Translations under genes and position numbers: made by a program | Notes under the pieces: generated by a model | What the model was told of the DNA's origin: nothing | Databases searched by the model: none | The model's input: the letters and a program-made list of their open reading frames with translations, nothing else | Part shown: positions 25,142 to 33,877 of the stretch, one piece after another | How positions within the stretch are numbered: the stretch's first letter is position 1 | Layout of the letters: the number at the start of each line of letters is the position of its first letter | Assembly (NCBI GenBank): GCA_036267975.1 | Contig: DATAVA010000002.1 | Location: forward strand, 1-64,000 | DNA from: DAIDKA01 sp036267975 | GTDB taxonomy: Bacteria; Pseudomonadota; Gammaproteobacteria; Steroidobacterales; Steroidobacteraceae | DNA length: 64,000 nt | Direction of reading: 5' to 3'

Positions 25142-27831
25142 GGCGGTGTCGGCCCCTGGCTTACGCGCACGAAGTCACCCGCGCGGACCCATTTTTTGAA
25201 GACGCTCTGCACATCCTGCGGTGTGAGTGCGATGTAGCGCCGTGCTGCGATGCTGGGTTCGTCGGGCGGCAGACCCGCATCATCACGATCGATGATGCCG
25301 CGGGCGATCTCTTCTATGCTCGCTTCGGAAAGCGGAATCTGGCGCAGCAGCAGCGCCTTGGTGCGCAGCAGCTCTTCGGCTCCGGCCGGCTGGTCCTGCA
25401 GGCCCTTGACGTCCTGCACGGCCATGGCCGCGGCCTTCGCGACGTTCTGGGGGTCGCTCGCGAAGTCGATCAGATAGACACCTCGTGTGCGGCCGATCTG
25501 CAGGTTGGAGTCCACCGAGTACACCAGGCCGGCCTCCTTGCGCAGATGGATCGACAGTCGTGAAGAATAGAACCCTCCGCCCAGGATCGTGCTGCCCAGC
25601 TCCATCGCGTAGTAGTCTGGGTTGGTGCGCGTCAGCGCCAGATTTTCGGCGAGCACGACGACATCCTGGACCCGCGTCGCGTCGGGAACCGCGATGGTTG
25701 CGGCGCCGTTGGCCGGCACGGCCGGCAGATCGGTATCGGGCTTCGGACCCGTGGCGGCCCACGCGCCGAAATACTTCGTGATGGTGGCGAGGGCCCGATC
25801 CGGAGTGATCCGGCCGATCACGACAATCGTGGTGAGGTCCGGCCGGAAGGTGGCCGCCTGAAAGGCGCGCACCTCATCCAGCGTGATGCCCCGGATGCTT
25901 GCCGGCGTGGTCTCGCGCAGGCTCGGGTCCGTCGCCGGGAACAGGGCGCTGCGCAGTGAGCGCTGCATCAGGTAGCCGGGACTGCGGTTGCGTCCCGCAA
26001 TGATCTGCGCGAATTGCGGCCGCATGATATCGAGCGCCTGCGCCGGTAAGGCCGGATGCAGTTCGTTGTCAGCCAGCAGTTCGACCGCCCGGTCGAAGCC
26101 GCTACTGAGTGCGACCACGGAGAAATCGGTGCCGGCGTGCGATTCGGCACCGATGGCATCCAGCGCGCTTTGATAGGCGAGCCGGTCCAGGTGCTGCGAC
26201 CCGTAGGTGAGCAGTTCACCCAGCACGTTGGAAATGCCCTCCTGGCCGTGCGGCGCTTCCACTTCGGGGCGATTGCGGATGTGGCCATATACGCTGATCG
26301 TGTCGCTCACATCTTCAGGCTGCACCACCAGCGTGAGCCCATTGGGCAGGTGGCTGATGACCGGATGCGTCGTCACCGCCGGCACTTCCAGGCGGTTGAC
26401 GGCCGTCGTCGCCCAGGCGGGCAGGGCAGTGGGCTTGGCTTCACCGAGCGCGATATTTTCCTGGCCGCCAAAGCCGCCGCTGCTGCTGGTCGGTTTGCCG
26501 GAGCCCTTCGGCAGCATCACCGCGGTGACGGCGTGATCCAGGTCCAGGTACTGATGCGCGACACGGTTGACATCGGCGACCGTGACCTTCTCGATGCGCG
26601 CCAGATCCGCTTCGGGTGACTCGAGTCCATACAGTGCCAGTGCATCGGCCCACACCGAGGCCAGCCCGGCGATGGAATTTTTCTGGAATTCGGTCTGGCG
26701 GCGCTCCTGCATTTTCGCGGCGGCGACCAGTTCGGGCGGGACCCCGTTGCGGGCGACGCGCGCAAGGATGGCGCGCACCTGCTGTTCCAGCGCCCGGTGG
26801 TCCGCGCCGCCCGGAAAGGCGACGGTCGCGAACGCGAGTCCGGCATGTGGCAGCGGATCCACGGAGAACTCCGCATCCACGGCCTTACCCTGCGGGACCA
26901 GGCCGTACAGATCAAAGCGACGGCTGGACAGCACATCCGAGAGCACTTCCAGCGCCGGCGTATCCGCGCTATCCAGTCCCGGTACCCGGAAGGCGATCAT
27001 GGCAGTGCCTTCGGGCCGGTCCGTATCCACGGTAAACGAGCTTGCAACCATCGGCTGCAGGTTGACCGGCCGGCGCGCCGGCAGTGTCTTGCTCGGTATG
27101 GATCCGAACAGCACCTTGACGAGCGTCAGTGTGGCCGCCGGATCGACGTTGCCGACGATGACCAGCAGCGCATTGTTCGGCGCATACCACTGATCATGAA
27201 AGTGCTTGAGCATCGCGGCGGTGGTCTTCGCAAACGACGGCCGGGTGCCGAGCGCATCGTAGGCGTAGGGAGTGCCCTTGAAGGCAATGCCACGCAGCTT
27301 GGAATACAGCACGTAGCCCGGATCGGACAGATCCTGCGCCACCTCCTGCTCGATGGCGCCACGCTCATGGTTCCACTCCGACTGTGCATCGGAGACGGCG
27401 GCCATCCGCACCGCTTCGATATGCAGCGCCACATCCAGGTCTTCCGAGGGCACCGTATACAGATACTGCGTGAGGCTTTCACGGGTATTGGCATTGAAGT
27501 CACCGCCCATGATGCTGCCGATGTTGGCCAGCTGGTCGGCGCTGAGGCCGGGGCTGCCGCGGAACATCATGTGTTCCTGGGCGTGGGCCATGCCGGGGAA
27601 TCCGGCGGGAGTCTCCTCCGATCCGACCATGTAATTGACCGACGTCGCGACGACCGGCGCCAGAGTGTTGCGCACGATGACGACTTTGAGGCCATTTGTG
27701 AGCGTTGCGCGCAGCACCTTGGCGGAACTGCCGGGGAGTGATGTGACGGTTTGGGCCTGGGCTGTCAGCGTAAGCGCTGCACCGATGAGCAGCGCGACCG
27801 TGAGGTGACGCAGATTCGGCAGTAAGGGCAT
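25138..27831 (-). CDS. M16-family zinc metalloprotease, two M16 halves
   Basis: An 897-residue exported peptidase. The start at 27831 gives a signal peptide (MPLLPNLRHLTVALLIGAAL, ending AQAQT). The N-terminal half carries the inverted zinc motif HAQEH in GMAHAQEHMMFRG near residue 66, with downstream acidic residues, plus the M16 pattern VIVGNVDP. A second M16 half from about residue 480 has no HxxEH and should be structural. This is the pitrilysin/M16B layout of a closed chamber that degrades short peptides in the periplasm. It is coupled to lpxL by a four-base overlap. Confidence 0.92.
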   Translation of the reverse strand: MPLLPNLRHLTVALLIGAALTLTAQAQTVTSLPGSSAKVLRATLTNGLKVVIVRNTLAPVVATSVNYMVGSEETPAGFPGMAHAQEHMMFRGSPGLSADQLANIGSIMGGDFNANTRESLTQYLYTVPSEDLDVALHIEAVRMAAVSDAQSEWNHERGAIEQEVAQDLSDPGYVLYSKLRGIAFKGTPYAYDALGTRPSFAKTTAAMLKHFHDQWYAPNNALLVIVGNVDPAATLTLVKVLFGSIPSKTLPARRPVNLQPMVASSFTVDTDRPEGTAMIAFRVPGLDSADTPALEVLSDVLSSRRFDLYGLVPQGKAVDAEFSVDPLPHAGLAFATVAFPGGADHRALEQQVRAILARVARNGVPPELVAAAKMQERRQTEFQKNSIAGLASVWADALALYGLESPEADLARIEKVTVADVNRVAHQYLDLDHAVTAVMLPKGSGKPTSSSGGFGGQENIALGEAKPTALPAWATTAVNRLEVPAVTTHPVISHLPNGLTLVVQPEDVSDTISVYGHIRNRPEVEAPHGQEGISNVLGELLTYGSQHLDRLAYQSALDAIGAESHAGTDFSVVALSSGFDRAVELLADNELHPALPAQALDIMRPQFAQIIAGRNRSPGYLMQRSLRSALFPATDPSLRETTPASIRGITLDEVRAFQAATFRPDLTTIVVIGRITPDRALATITKYFGAWAATGPKPDTDLPAVPANGAATIAVPDATRVQDVVVLAENLALTRTNPDYYAMELGSTILGGGFYSSRLSIHLRKEAGLVYSVDSNLQIGRTRGVYLIDFASDPQNVAKAAAMAVQDVKGLQDQPAGAEELLRTKALLLRQIPLSEASIEEIARGIIDRDDAGLPPDEPSIAARRYIALTPQDVQSVFKKWVRAGDFVRVSQGPTPP

Positions 27832-27915
27832 TGGAAACCTCTGGGCGGTCGACTGCCGGCAAGGATACTCGTCCGCCATCGGACAAACCATGAGGGGTCG
27901 ATTATCCTTAAGGCC

Positions 27916-28353
27916 ATGAACAAATGGGTAATCGTACGCGTGGTCGCGCTGGCAGCAGTTGCGGCCGAAGGGGCAATCAATCTGTGGGTGCCGTCGCGAC
28001 CGGTTAGCGGCTTGATGCTGCTGGGGATGGTCGCCTATGGGGTGATCGTGATACCCGTCGTGGTGTGGGCCCAGCGGCTCAACCCACGCAACAAGCCGCT
28101 ATGGCACTCACCATCGTGGCGACGTAATCCGTTGACGCTGCGCGACCCCATGCAGTTCTTCCATATGGCAGGTTTTGCGTTCGTGGTGTTTGGGCTGGGC
28201 GTCGCGGGCCGACTGGCGTGGCTCGGTCAACCCCTGCGGCTGTCGCATGCTGAACTGCCGGCCCTCGGCGCGGGCATCGTCATCGGCAGTTACGTCGCGG
28301 CGTGGCTGTTCCGCAAGCAGCTTGAGTCTGGCGCAGGAGTCTTAGGGCAATGA
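27916..28353 (+). CDS. Small integral membrane protein
   Basis: 145 residues with four predicted helices (about residues 6-24, 33-52, 78-97 and 110-130) and a cytoplasmic loop carrying RNPLTLRDPMQFFHM. No named family is recognised. It starts 84 bases from the divergent M16 gene. Its stop overlaps the start of the next gene by four bases (ATGA), so it is coupled to the monohaem protein and mltA. Confidence 0.7.
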   Translation: MNKWVIVRVVALAAVAAEGAINLWVPSRPVSGLMLLGMVAYGVIVIPVVVWAQRLNPRNKPLWHSPSWRRNPLTLRDPMQFFHMAGFAFVVFGLGVAGRLAWLGQPLRLSHAELPALGAGIVIGSYVAAWLFRKQLESGAGVLGQ

Positions 28354-29714
28354 ACAATCGGCTGGCGGTAGCAGGACTCATCTTGGCGCTCGCGGTCTCG
28401 ACCGTGGCAACGGCGCAGGCGCCATCCGCCACCGATGCGGAGCCGGCCAATCCGTTCGTGCAGGCGCCGCCCACCACGCTTCCATATGACAAGGAATACC
28501 CGGTCATCCACTACGAACGCGTGCCAACGCACAATGCCATCGCGCAGCTGCTGCAGCGTCTGGCAGCGGGCAAGGTAAAATTGACGTACACCGCGCCGCG
28601 CGGCTACCTGGATTCGCTGCTGGCGGCGTTGAACATCGATGCCAGTTCCCAGGCGCTAGTGTATTCAAAGACCAGTCTGCAGACCGGTGCCATCAGTGCC
28701 GCGACCCCGCGCGCGCTTTATTTCGACACCGATACCTACGTCGGCTACGTGCAGGGCTCGCGCAATCTGGAACTGGGCACCATGGACAGTGAGCTCGGGC
28801 AGGTGTTCTATATCCTGCCGAACCACGAGGTCGCGACCCCGCAGCTGCAGCGCCAGACGCTGACCTGCCTGGCCTGCCACGATACTTACGAGCTCTCCGG
28901 CGGGGGGGTGCCGCGTTTCCTGCTGATGTCCTCGTACGTCAACACGCGCGGCGACCAGCTCACCCACGAGGACAGCATCCTCACCACCGATGAGACGCCC
29001 ATGGAGTCGCGGTGGGGCGGCTGGTATGTCACCGGACAGACCGGCAAACAGAAGCATGTCGGCAACATCCTCGTCACCGACGTGCAGCAGCTGGTGAAGC
29101 TCGACAGCGTGCGCCGTGAAAATATCGACATGCTGGATGGCCTGTTCGACACCAAGCCGTACCTGACCGACAAGAGCGATGTCGTGGCGCTGCTGGTGCT
29201 GCAGCACCAGGTGACCGTGCAGAACCTGCTGACCCGGGCGAATTTCGAGGTCCGCACGGCGCTGGCGCGGGCCGGAGAGAAATCCAGCGCACTCTCGGCC
29301 AAGACCACCGGCGAGCTGCATGAGTATCTGGATGCGCTGGCGAAGGCGATGCTGTTCGGCGATGCGGCGCCCTTCATCGACACGATCCGCGGGAATTCCG
29401 GGTTCGCCGCCTGGTTCCAGAAACAGGGCATCAAGGATCCGCAGGGCCGCTCGCTGCGCGATTTCGACCTGCAGACCCGCTTGTTCCGCTATCCGCTCAG
29501 TTACCTGGTGTACACACCGTCTTTCGAAGCCTTGCCTGATTACGCGCGTGACTACGTCTTTGGCAGGTTCGCGGGCGTGCTGCAGGGCCGCGACACTGAC
29601 GCCAGCTACGCGTTCATGAGCGCCGCCGATCGTCGCGACACGCTGCAGGTGCTGACGGCGACCGATCCGGCGTTCGCGAAGTACCTGGCCAGGCATCCGG
29701 CTGCGACGAAATGA
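28350..29714 (+). CDS. Exported monohaem c-type cytochrome-like protein
   Basis: A 454-residue protein with a Sec signal (MNNRLAVAGLILALAVSTVA) and one haem c attachment motif, CLACH, near residue 172. The region around the motif is followed by GGGVPRFLLMSSYVNTRG and a candidate Met ligand further on (TPMESRWGGWY). The rest is helical and without a known enzymatic signature. Its haem would be attached by the Ccm system encoded at 43-50 kb. It is coupled by ATGA overlaps to a membrane protein upstream and to mltA downstream. The electron partner is unknown. Confidence 0.75.
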   Translation: MNNRLAVAGLILALAVSTVATAQAPSATDAEPANPFVQAPPTTLPYDKEYPVIHYERVPTHNAIAQLLQRLAAGKVKLTYTAPRGYLDSLLAALNIDASSQALVYSKTSLQTGAISAATPRALYFDTDTYVGYVQGSRNLELGTMDSELGQVFYILPNHEVATPQLQRQTLTCLACHDTYELSGGGVPRFLLMSSYVNTRGDQLTHEDSILTTDETPMESRWGGWYVTGQTGKQKHVGNILVTDVQQLVKLDSVRRENIDMLDGLFDTKPYLTDKSDVVALLVLQHQVTVQNLLTRANFEVRTALARAGEKSSALSAKTTGELHEYLDALAKAMLFGDAAPFIDTIRGNSGFAAWFQKQGIKDPQGRSLRDFDLQTRLFRYPLSYLVYTPSFEALPDYARDYVFGRFAGVLQGRDTDASYAFMSAADRRDTLQVLTATDPAFAKYLARHPAATK

Positions 29715-30886
29715 GTCGCGGGCTTGCCGCGGCGCTGGCCGGCCTGCTGGCACTGCTCGGCGGCTGTCGCTCGCTGCCGCAGCAGCGGCTGCCGCGTTCC
29801 GGCGCGCAACAGGTCGAGTATGTCGCGGCGCGGTGGAGCGACCTGCCGGGCTGGCAGAGTGATTCATTGCTGCAGGCGTGGCCTGCCGTGCTGTCCAGCT
29901 GCCGCGTCCACACGCGTACCGACTGGAATGAGGTCTGCGCTGCCGCCGCGCCACTGGCAACGGCGTCTGAGGGCGAGATCCGCGCCTTTTTTGTCAGTCA
30001 TTTTCAACCCCTGAGGATGATCCGTACCGGCCCGCGCGTGGGCGCTGCCCAAACGACCGGCCTGCTGACCGGCTATTACGAGCCACAGCTGCGCGGCTCG
30101 CGCGTGCGCCGGGCAGGATTTGATACGCCGCTGTATTCACCGCCCGATGATCTGCTGACGGTGGACCTGGGCGCGATTGTTCCGGAGCTCAAGGGCAAGC
30201 GCGTGCGCGGCAGACTGGTGGGCAAGACCGTGGTGCCGTATTTTTCGCGCGCGCAGCTGGCGGCGGATCCGGCCCTGCAGGGCCATGAAATCGTGTGGCT
30301 GGACAGCCCGCTGGATGCGTTCCTGCTCGAGGTGCAAGGCTCCGGGCGCATCCAGTTCGATGATGGCACCATCATCCGCTTGGGCTACGCCGACCAGAAT
30401 GGACAGCCGTATCGCTCGATCGGTCGATACCTCGTCGATGCGCAGCAATTGACCGTGGCGCAGGCCAGCATGCCGGGTATCAGATCCTGGCTTGCCGCGC
30501 ATCCCGAGCGAGTGCCGGAGGTACTGGATTCAAACCCCAGTGTGGTGTTTTTCCAGGAGCTGCCGTTGGGCGATCCGGCACTGGGACCGCGCGGTGCGCA
30601 AGGCGTGCCGCTGACGCCGGGTCGCTCGATTGCGGTTGATCCTGCGTTCATTCCACTGGGCAGCCCGGTGTACCTGGCCACCGGCGATGCCACGGGCCTG
30701 CAGCGGCTGGTGGTGGCTCAGGACACCGGCGGGGCGATCAGCGGCGCGCCGCGTGCTGATTTCTTCTGCGGGACCGGCGCTGCCGCAGCCGCCATGGCGG
30801 GCAGCCTGCGCTCGCAGGTCAGCATGTGGCTGCTCTGGCCACGCGCTGCTGCCATTCAGAACTCCAGGCAGATCTTGCCGAAGTGA
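29711..30886 (+). CDS. mltA: Membrane-bound lytic murein transglycosylase A
   Basis: A 391-residue lipoprotein with a signal ending in the lipobox LGGC. The MltA domain follows, with TGLLTGYYEPQLRGS near residue 118 and FLLEVQGSGRIQFDDG near residue 205. The C-terminal 3D double-psi barrel has VAQDTGGAIS near residue 336 and PRADFFCG near residue 348, which hold the conserved Asp residues. The enzyme cleaves peptidoglycan to 1,6-anhydromuropeptides in the outer-membrane-facing periplasm. It starts inside the end of the monohaem gene. The last 30 bases overlap the convergent reductase gene. Confidence 0.95.
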   Translation: MSRGLAAALAGLLALLGGCRSLPQQRLPRSGAQQVEYVAARWSDLPGWQSDSLLQAWPAVLSSCRVHTRTDWNEVCAAAAPLATASEGEIRAFFVSHFQPLRMIRTGPRVGAAQTTGLLTGYYEPQLRGSRVRRAGFDTPLYSPPDDLLTVDLGAIVPELKGKRVRGRLVGKTVVPYFSRAQLAADPALQGHEIVWLDSPLDAFLLEVQGSGRIQFDDGTIIRLGYADQNGQPYRSIGRYLVDAQQLTVAQASMPGIRSWLAAHPERVPEVLDSNPSVVFFQELPLGDPALGPRGAQGVPLTPGRSIAVDPAFIPLGSPVYLATGDATGLQRLVVAQDTGGAISGAPRADFFCGTGAAAAAMAGSLRSQVSMWLLWPRAAAIQNSRQILPK

Positions 30887-31863
30887 TGATTGGATTCTTG
30901 GTGGCGGAAGGCAGCCGCCAGGTCAGCCAGTGCGAAGCGCCGATCAATGACCGGGCGGATGCCGGTGGTGTTCATGCCGTCCACCAGCTGCTGCTGCTGC
31001 GCCCGACTGCCCACGATGAGGCCCTGCAGGCGGATCTGCCGACGCATCATTGCCGCGGTCGGCACCTCGCCCTTGAAACCCGTGAGCGTGCCGATCAGGG
31101 AGATGTGGCCGCCGATGCGGCAGGCGATGATGGATTGCGGGAGCGTCCCCGGACCGCCCAGATCCAGAACGTGATCGACGCCGCGGCCACTCGTCAGCTT
31201 CAGTACCTCGGCACCCCATTCGGGTACCGACCGATAATTCAAAGTCTGATCAGCACCCAGGGTGCGGGCGCGCGCGAGCTTCGCGTCCGAGGAGGAGGTC
31301 AGGATGACCGATGCGCCCATGGCCTTCGCCAGTTGCAGGCCCACGATCGCAACGCCGCCGGTACCCAGCACCAGTACCGTGTCGCCGGCCTTCAGGCGAC
31401 CATCACTCACCAACGCGCGCCATGCGGTGACGCCGGCAGTGGTCAGAGTCGAACTTTCGGCAGCCGACCAACCGCGCGGTGCGTGGGTAAACCAGGTCGC
31501 CGGTCGCACGACGCGTTCGCACGCATAGCCATCCACACCGTCGCCCGGAACCGTGGTGAAATCGCCATTGAGAGGTTGCTCTCCCAGCCATTGCGGAAAG
31601 AAGGTTGACAGCACGCTGTCACCCGGCTGGAACTGCGTGACGCCGGCACCAATGGCTTCGACCACACCGGCGCCGTCGGCCATCGGGATGCGGCCCACGG
31701 TGTGCGGCGCATCGAAGCGCACCACGGCATAGTCGTGGAAATTCAGCGAACTGCCGTGGATCCGAACCTGGATCTCACCGGCGCCAGGGCCCGCGGGATC
31801 CGGCAAATCGATCAGTTGCAGTCGGTCCAGACCGCCTTTGGGTCCGAGTTTCATGGCTTTCAT
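30856..31863 (-). CDS. MDR-superfamily NAD(P)-dependent alcohol dehydrogenase/quinone reductase
   Basis: A 335-residue medium-chain reductase. The GroES-like N-terminal half contains GEIQVRIHGSSLNFHDYAVV and MADGAGVVEAIG. The catalytic zinc ligands are not apparent (Asn-Phe-His in place of the usual Cys), which suggests a zinc-free member. The Rossmann half has VLVLGTGGVAIVGLQLAKAMG and VLDLGGPGTL. The start at 31863 gives MKAMKLGPKGG, typical of the family; the frame extends 10 codons further upstream. Substrate unknown. It is convergent with mltA and divergent from the transketolase-like gene. Confidence 0.87.
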   Translation of the reverse strand: MKAMKLGPKGGLDRLQLIDLPDPAGPGAGEIQVRIHGSSLNFHDYAVVRFDAPHTVGRIPMADGAGVVEAIGAGVTQFQPGDSVLSTFFPQWLGEQPLNGDFTTVPGDGVDGYACERVVRPATWFTHAPRGWSAAESSTLTTAGVTAWRALVSDGRLKAGDTVLVLGTGGVAIVGLQLAKAMGASVILTSSSDAKLARARTLGADQTLNYRSVPEWGAEVLKLTSGRGVDHVLDLGGPGTLPQSIIACRIGGHISLIGTLTGFKGEVPTAAMMRRQIRLQGLIVGSRAQQQQLVDGMNTTGIRPVIDRRFALADLAAAFRHQESNHHFGKICLEF

Positions 31864-31963
31864 GCGCCATAGCATAAACAGGTCGACGGCCACGCGCTGG
31901 CCCCTCGTGGGTTATGCTTAGGCGAACCTCAGCCCCATTTATTGTTTCAAATAGCGGCCAATC

Positions 31964-33877
31964 ATGACCACTGAAAAGTTTCCGATCGATCTGGGCAAAC
32001 TTCGGCCCCTCAAGCTCAATCCAGCTGTCTCGACCCTGACCGACGAGCAGCGCACGGCGCTGCGCCAGAACATTCAACTGGCCCGCGACACCATCGTATT
32101 TTTCACGGCCCTGGCTGGCGCGCGCGGGCTGTCGGGGCATACCGGCGGCGCCTACGACACCGTGCCGGAAGTGATGATCGTCCGCGCCTTCATCGCCAAC
32201 GGCACGCCGATCGTACCGGTGATCTACGACGAGGCCGGTCATCGCGTGGCGACTCAGTACCTGCTGTCCGTGCTCGATGGCCATATGCCCGCCGAGCGGC
32301 TGCTGCACTATCGCGAATACGACGCGGGGCTCCCCGGCCACCCGGAAAAAGGGGTGACGCCGGGTGTCGAGTTCAGTTCCGGACGACTCGGTCACCTGTG
32401 GGCATTCTGCAATGGCGTCGCGATGGCGAACCCGGGGAAAGCCGTGGTGATGCTGGGGTCGGATGGCAGCCAGATGGAAGGCGATGACGCGGAGGCCGCG
32501 CGCCTGGCGGTCGCGCAGCAGTTGAATGTGAAAATTCTGGTGGACGACAACAACGTCACCATCGCGGGCCACCCGCAGGAATACCTGCCCGGTTACGACC
32601 TGTCACGCACGCTCAATGGCTATGGACTGACCGCCGAAACCACCATGGGCGAGGATCTGGATGCCCTGTATATCGACCTGTGTCGGGCATTCAGCGACGC
32701 GCGGCCGCATGCGCTGGTGATCAAGCGGCCGATGGCCGCCGGCATCGCCGGCGCCGAAGGCAGTCCGCATGCGCACGAGGTGCTCAAGGCCGATGTGGCC
32801 ATCAAGTACCTGGAGCAGCGTGGCGGGTACGAAGCGGCGATTGCCCTGATCAAGGCGGCGATTCCCGACAAATCTCCCTTGACCTTCCGCGGCTCCAGCG
32901 GCGTCGGCAAGAACCGCGATGACTTCGGCAAGATCATCAATGGGATTCTGGACGGCATGACGCCCGAACGGCGCGTAGCGAGCGTGCGCGTGTTCGACAA
33001 CGACCTGGAAGGCTCCTGCGGCCTGCACCACATCCGCAAGCAGCATCCGGAAGTGTTCGTGCGGGGCGGCATCATGGAGCGCGGCAACTTCTCGGCTGCG
33101 GCGGGCTTTGGTGCGACCGCGGGCAAGCAGGGTGTGTATGGGACTTTCAGTGCCTTTCTGGAGATGGCGCTGAGTGAAATCACCATGGCGCGCCTGAACT
33201 TCTCCAATGTGCTGGCGCACTACAGTCACAGTGGCGTGGACGACATGGCGGACAACACCTGTCACTTCGGCATCAACAGCATGCTGGCGGATGGGGGCGT
33301 CGCGCCGCTTCACGGCGCGGACACCACACGTTTGTACTTCCCCGCCGACCAGCATCAGTTCGCATCCTGCGTGCAGCGCATCTTCAATGATCCGGGCCTG
33401 CGGTTCGTGTTCAGTACGCGCGCGGCAGTGCCCGACATCCTGGACACCGACGGCAAGCCCCTGTATGCCGGCAAAGTCTTCGACCCGGACGCCGATACCG
33501 TGGTGCGCGAGGCGCCTCCCGGCGGCGGTTACATCGTGGCGACCGGCGAGACCGTGTATCGCGCACTGGATGCGCAGATCAGCCTGCAGGAGCAGGGCGT
33601 CAAGGTCGGTCTGGTCAACAAGGCCACCTTGAATGTGCTTGACCCGACGATGATGAAGCGCTTGGCCGCGGCACCTTTCGTCCTGGTTACCGAGGGTTGG
33701 AACGTCAAGACGGGTCTGGGCAGCCGCTTCGGCAGCCAGCTGTTGCAGGTGGGCTTCAAGGGGCGTTACAACCATCTGGGTGTGTATCGCGAAGGATGTG
33801 GCGGACTATGGCAGCAGATGGGTTACCAGGGACTCGACTCGCCCGGCATCCAGGCCGCCGTCAAAGCACTGCTGTGA
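31964..33877 (+). CDS. Transketolase-like enzyme
   Basis: 637 residues with the full thiamine-diphosphate enzyme layout. The N-terminal cofactor domain has LSGHTGGAYDTVPEV near residue 52 and the ThDP motif GSDGSQMEGDD near residue 166, ending DDNNVTIAG. The central PYR domain has MERGNFSAAAGFGATAGKQG near residue 375 and a His-rich segment (AHYSHSG). The C-terminal transketolase domain is present (VATGETVYRALDA). The ThDP region departs from the classical GDG form, so this may be a distinct transketolase/phosphoketolase-type subfamily rather than TktA. No pentose-phosphate gene is adjacent. The frame end overlaps the upstream-extended TamA frame. Confidence 0.8.
   Translation: MTTEKFPIDLGKLRPLKLNPAVSTLTDEQRTALRQNIQLARDTIVFFTALAGARGLSGHTGGAYDTVPEVMIVRAFIANGTPIVPVIYDEAGHRVATQYLLSVLDGHMPAERLLHYREYDAGLPGHPEKGVTPGVEFSSGRLGHLWAFCNGVAMANPGKAVVMLGSDGSQMEGDDAEAARLAVAQQLNVKILVDDNNVTIAGHPQEYLPGYDLSRTLNGYGLTAETTMGEDLDALYIDLCRAFSDARPHALVIKRPMAAGIAGAEGSPHAHEVLKADVAIKYLEQRGGYEAAIALIKAAIPDKSPLTFRGSSGVGKNRDDFGKIINGILDGMTPERRVASVRVFDNDLEGSCGLHHIRKQHPEVFVRGGIMERGNFSAAAGFGATAGKQGVYGTFSAFLEMALSEITMARLNFSNVLAHYSHSGVDDMADNTCHFGINSMLADGGVAPLHGADTTRLYFPADQHQFASCVQRIFNDPGLRFVFSTRAAVPDILDTDGKPLYAGKVFDPDADTVVREAPPGGGYIVATGETVYRALDAQISLQEQGVKVGLVNKATLNVLDPTMMKRLAAAPFVLVTEGWNVKTGLGSRFGSQLLQVGFKGRYNHLGVYREGCGGLWQQMGYQGLDSPGIQAAVKALL

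Noticed and set aside
28665..29960. Antisense open frame of 431 codons across the monohaem gene
   Set aside because: Same shadow effect; the sense frame has a signal peptide and haem motif and is coupled to neighbours.
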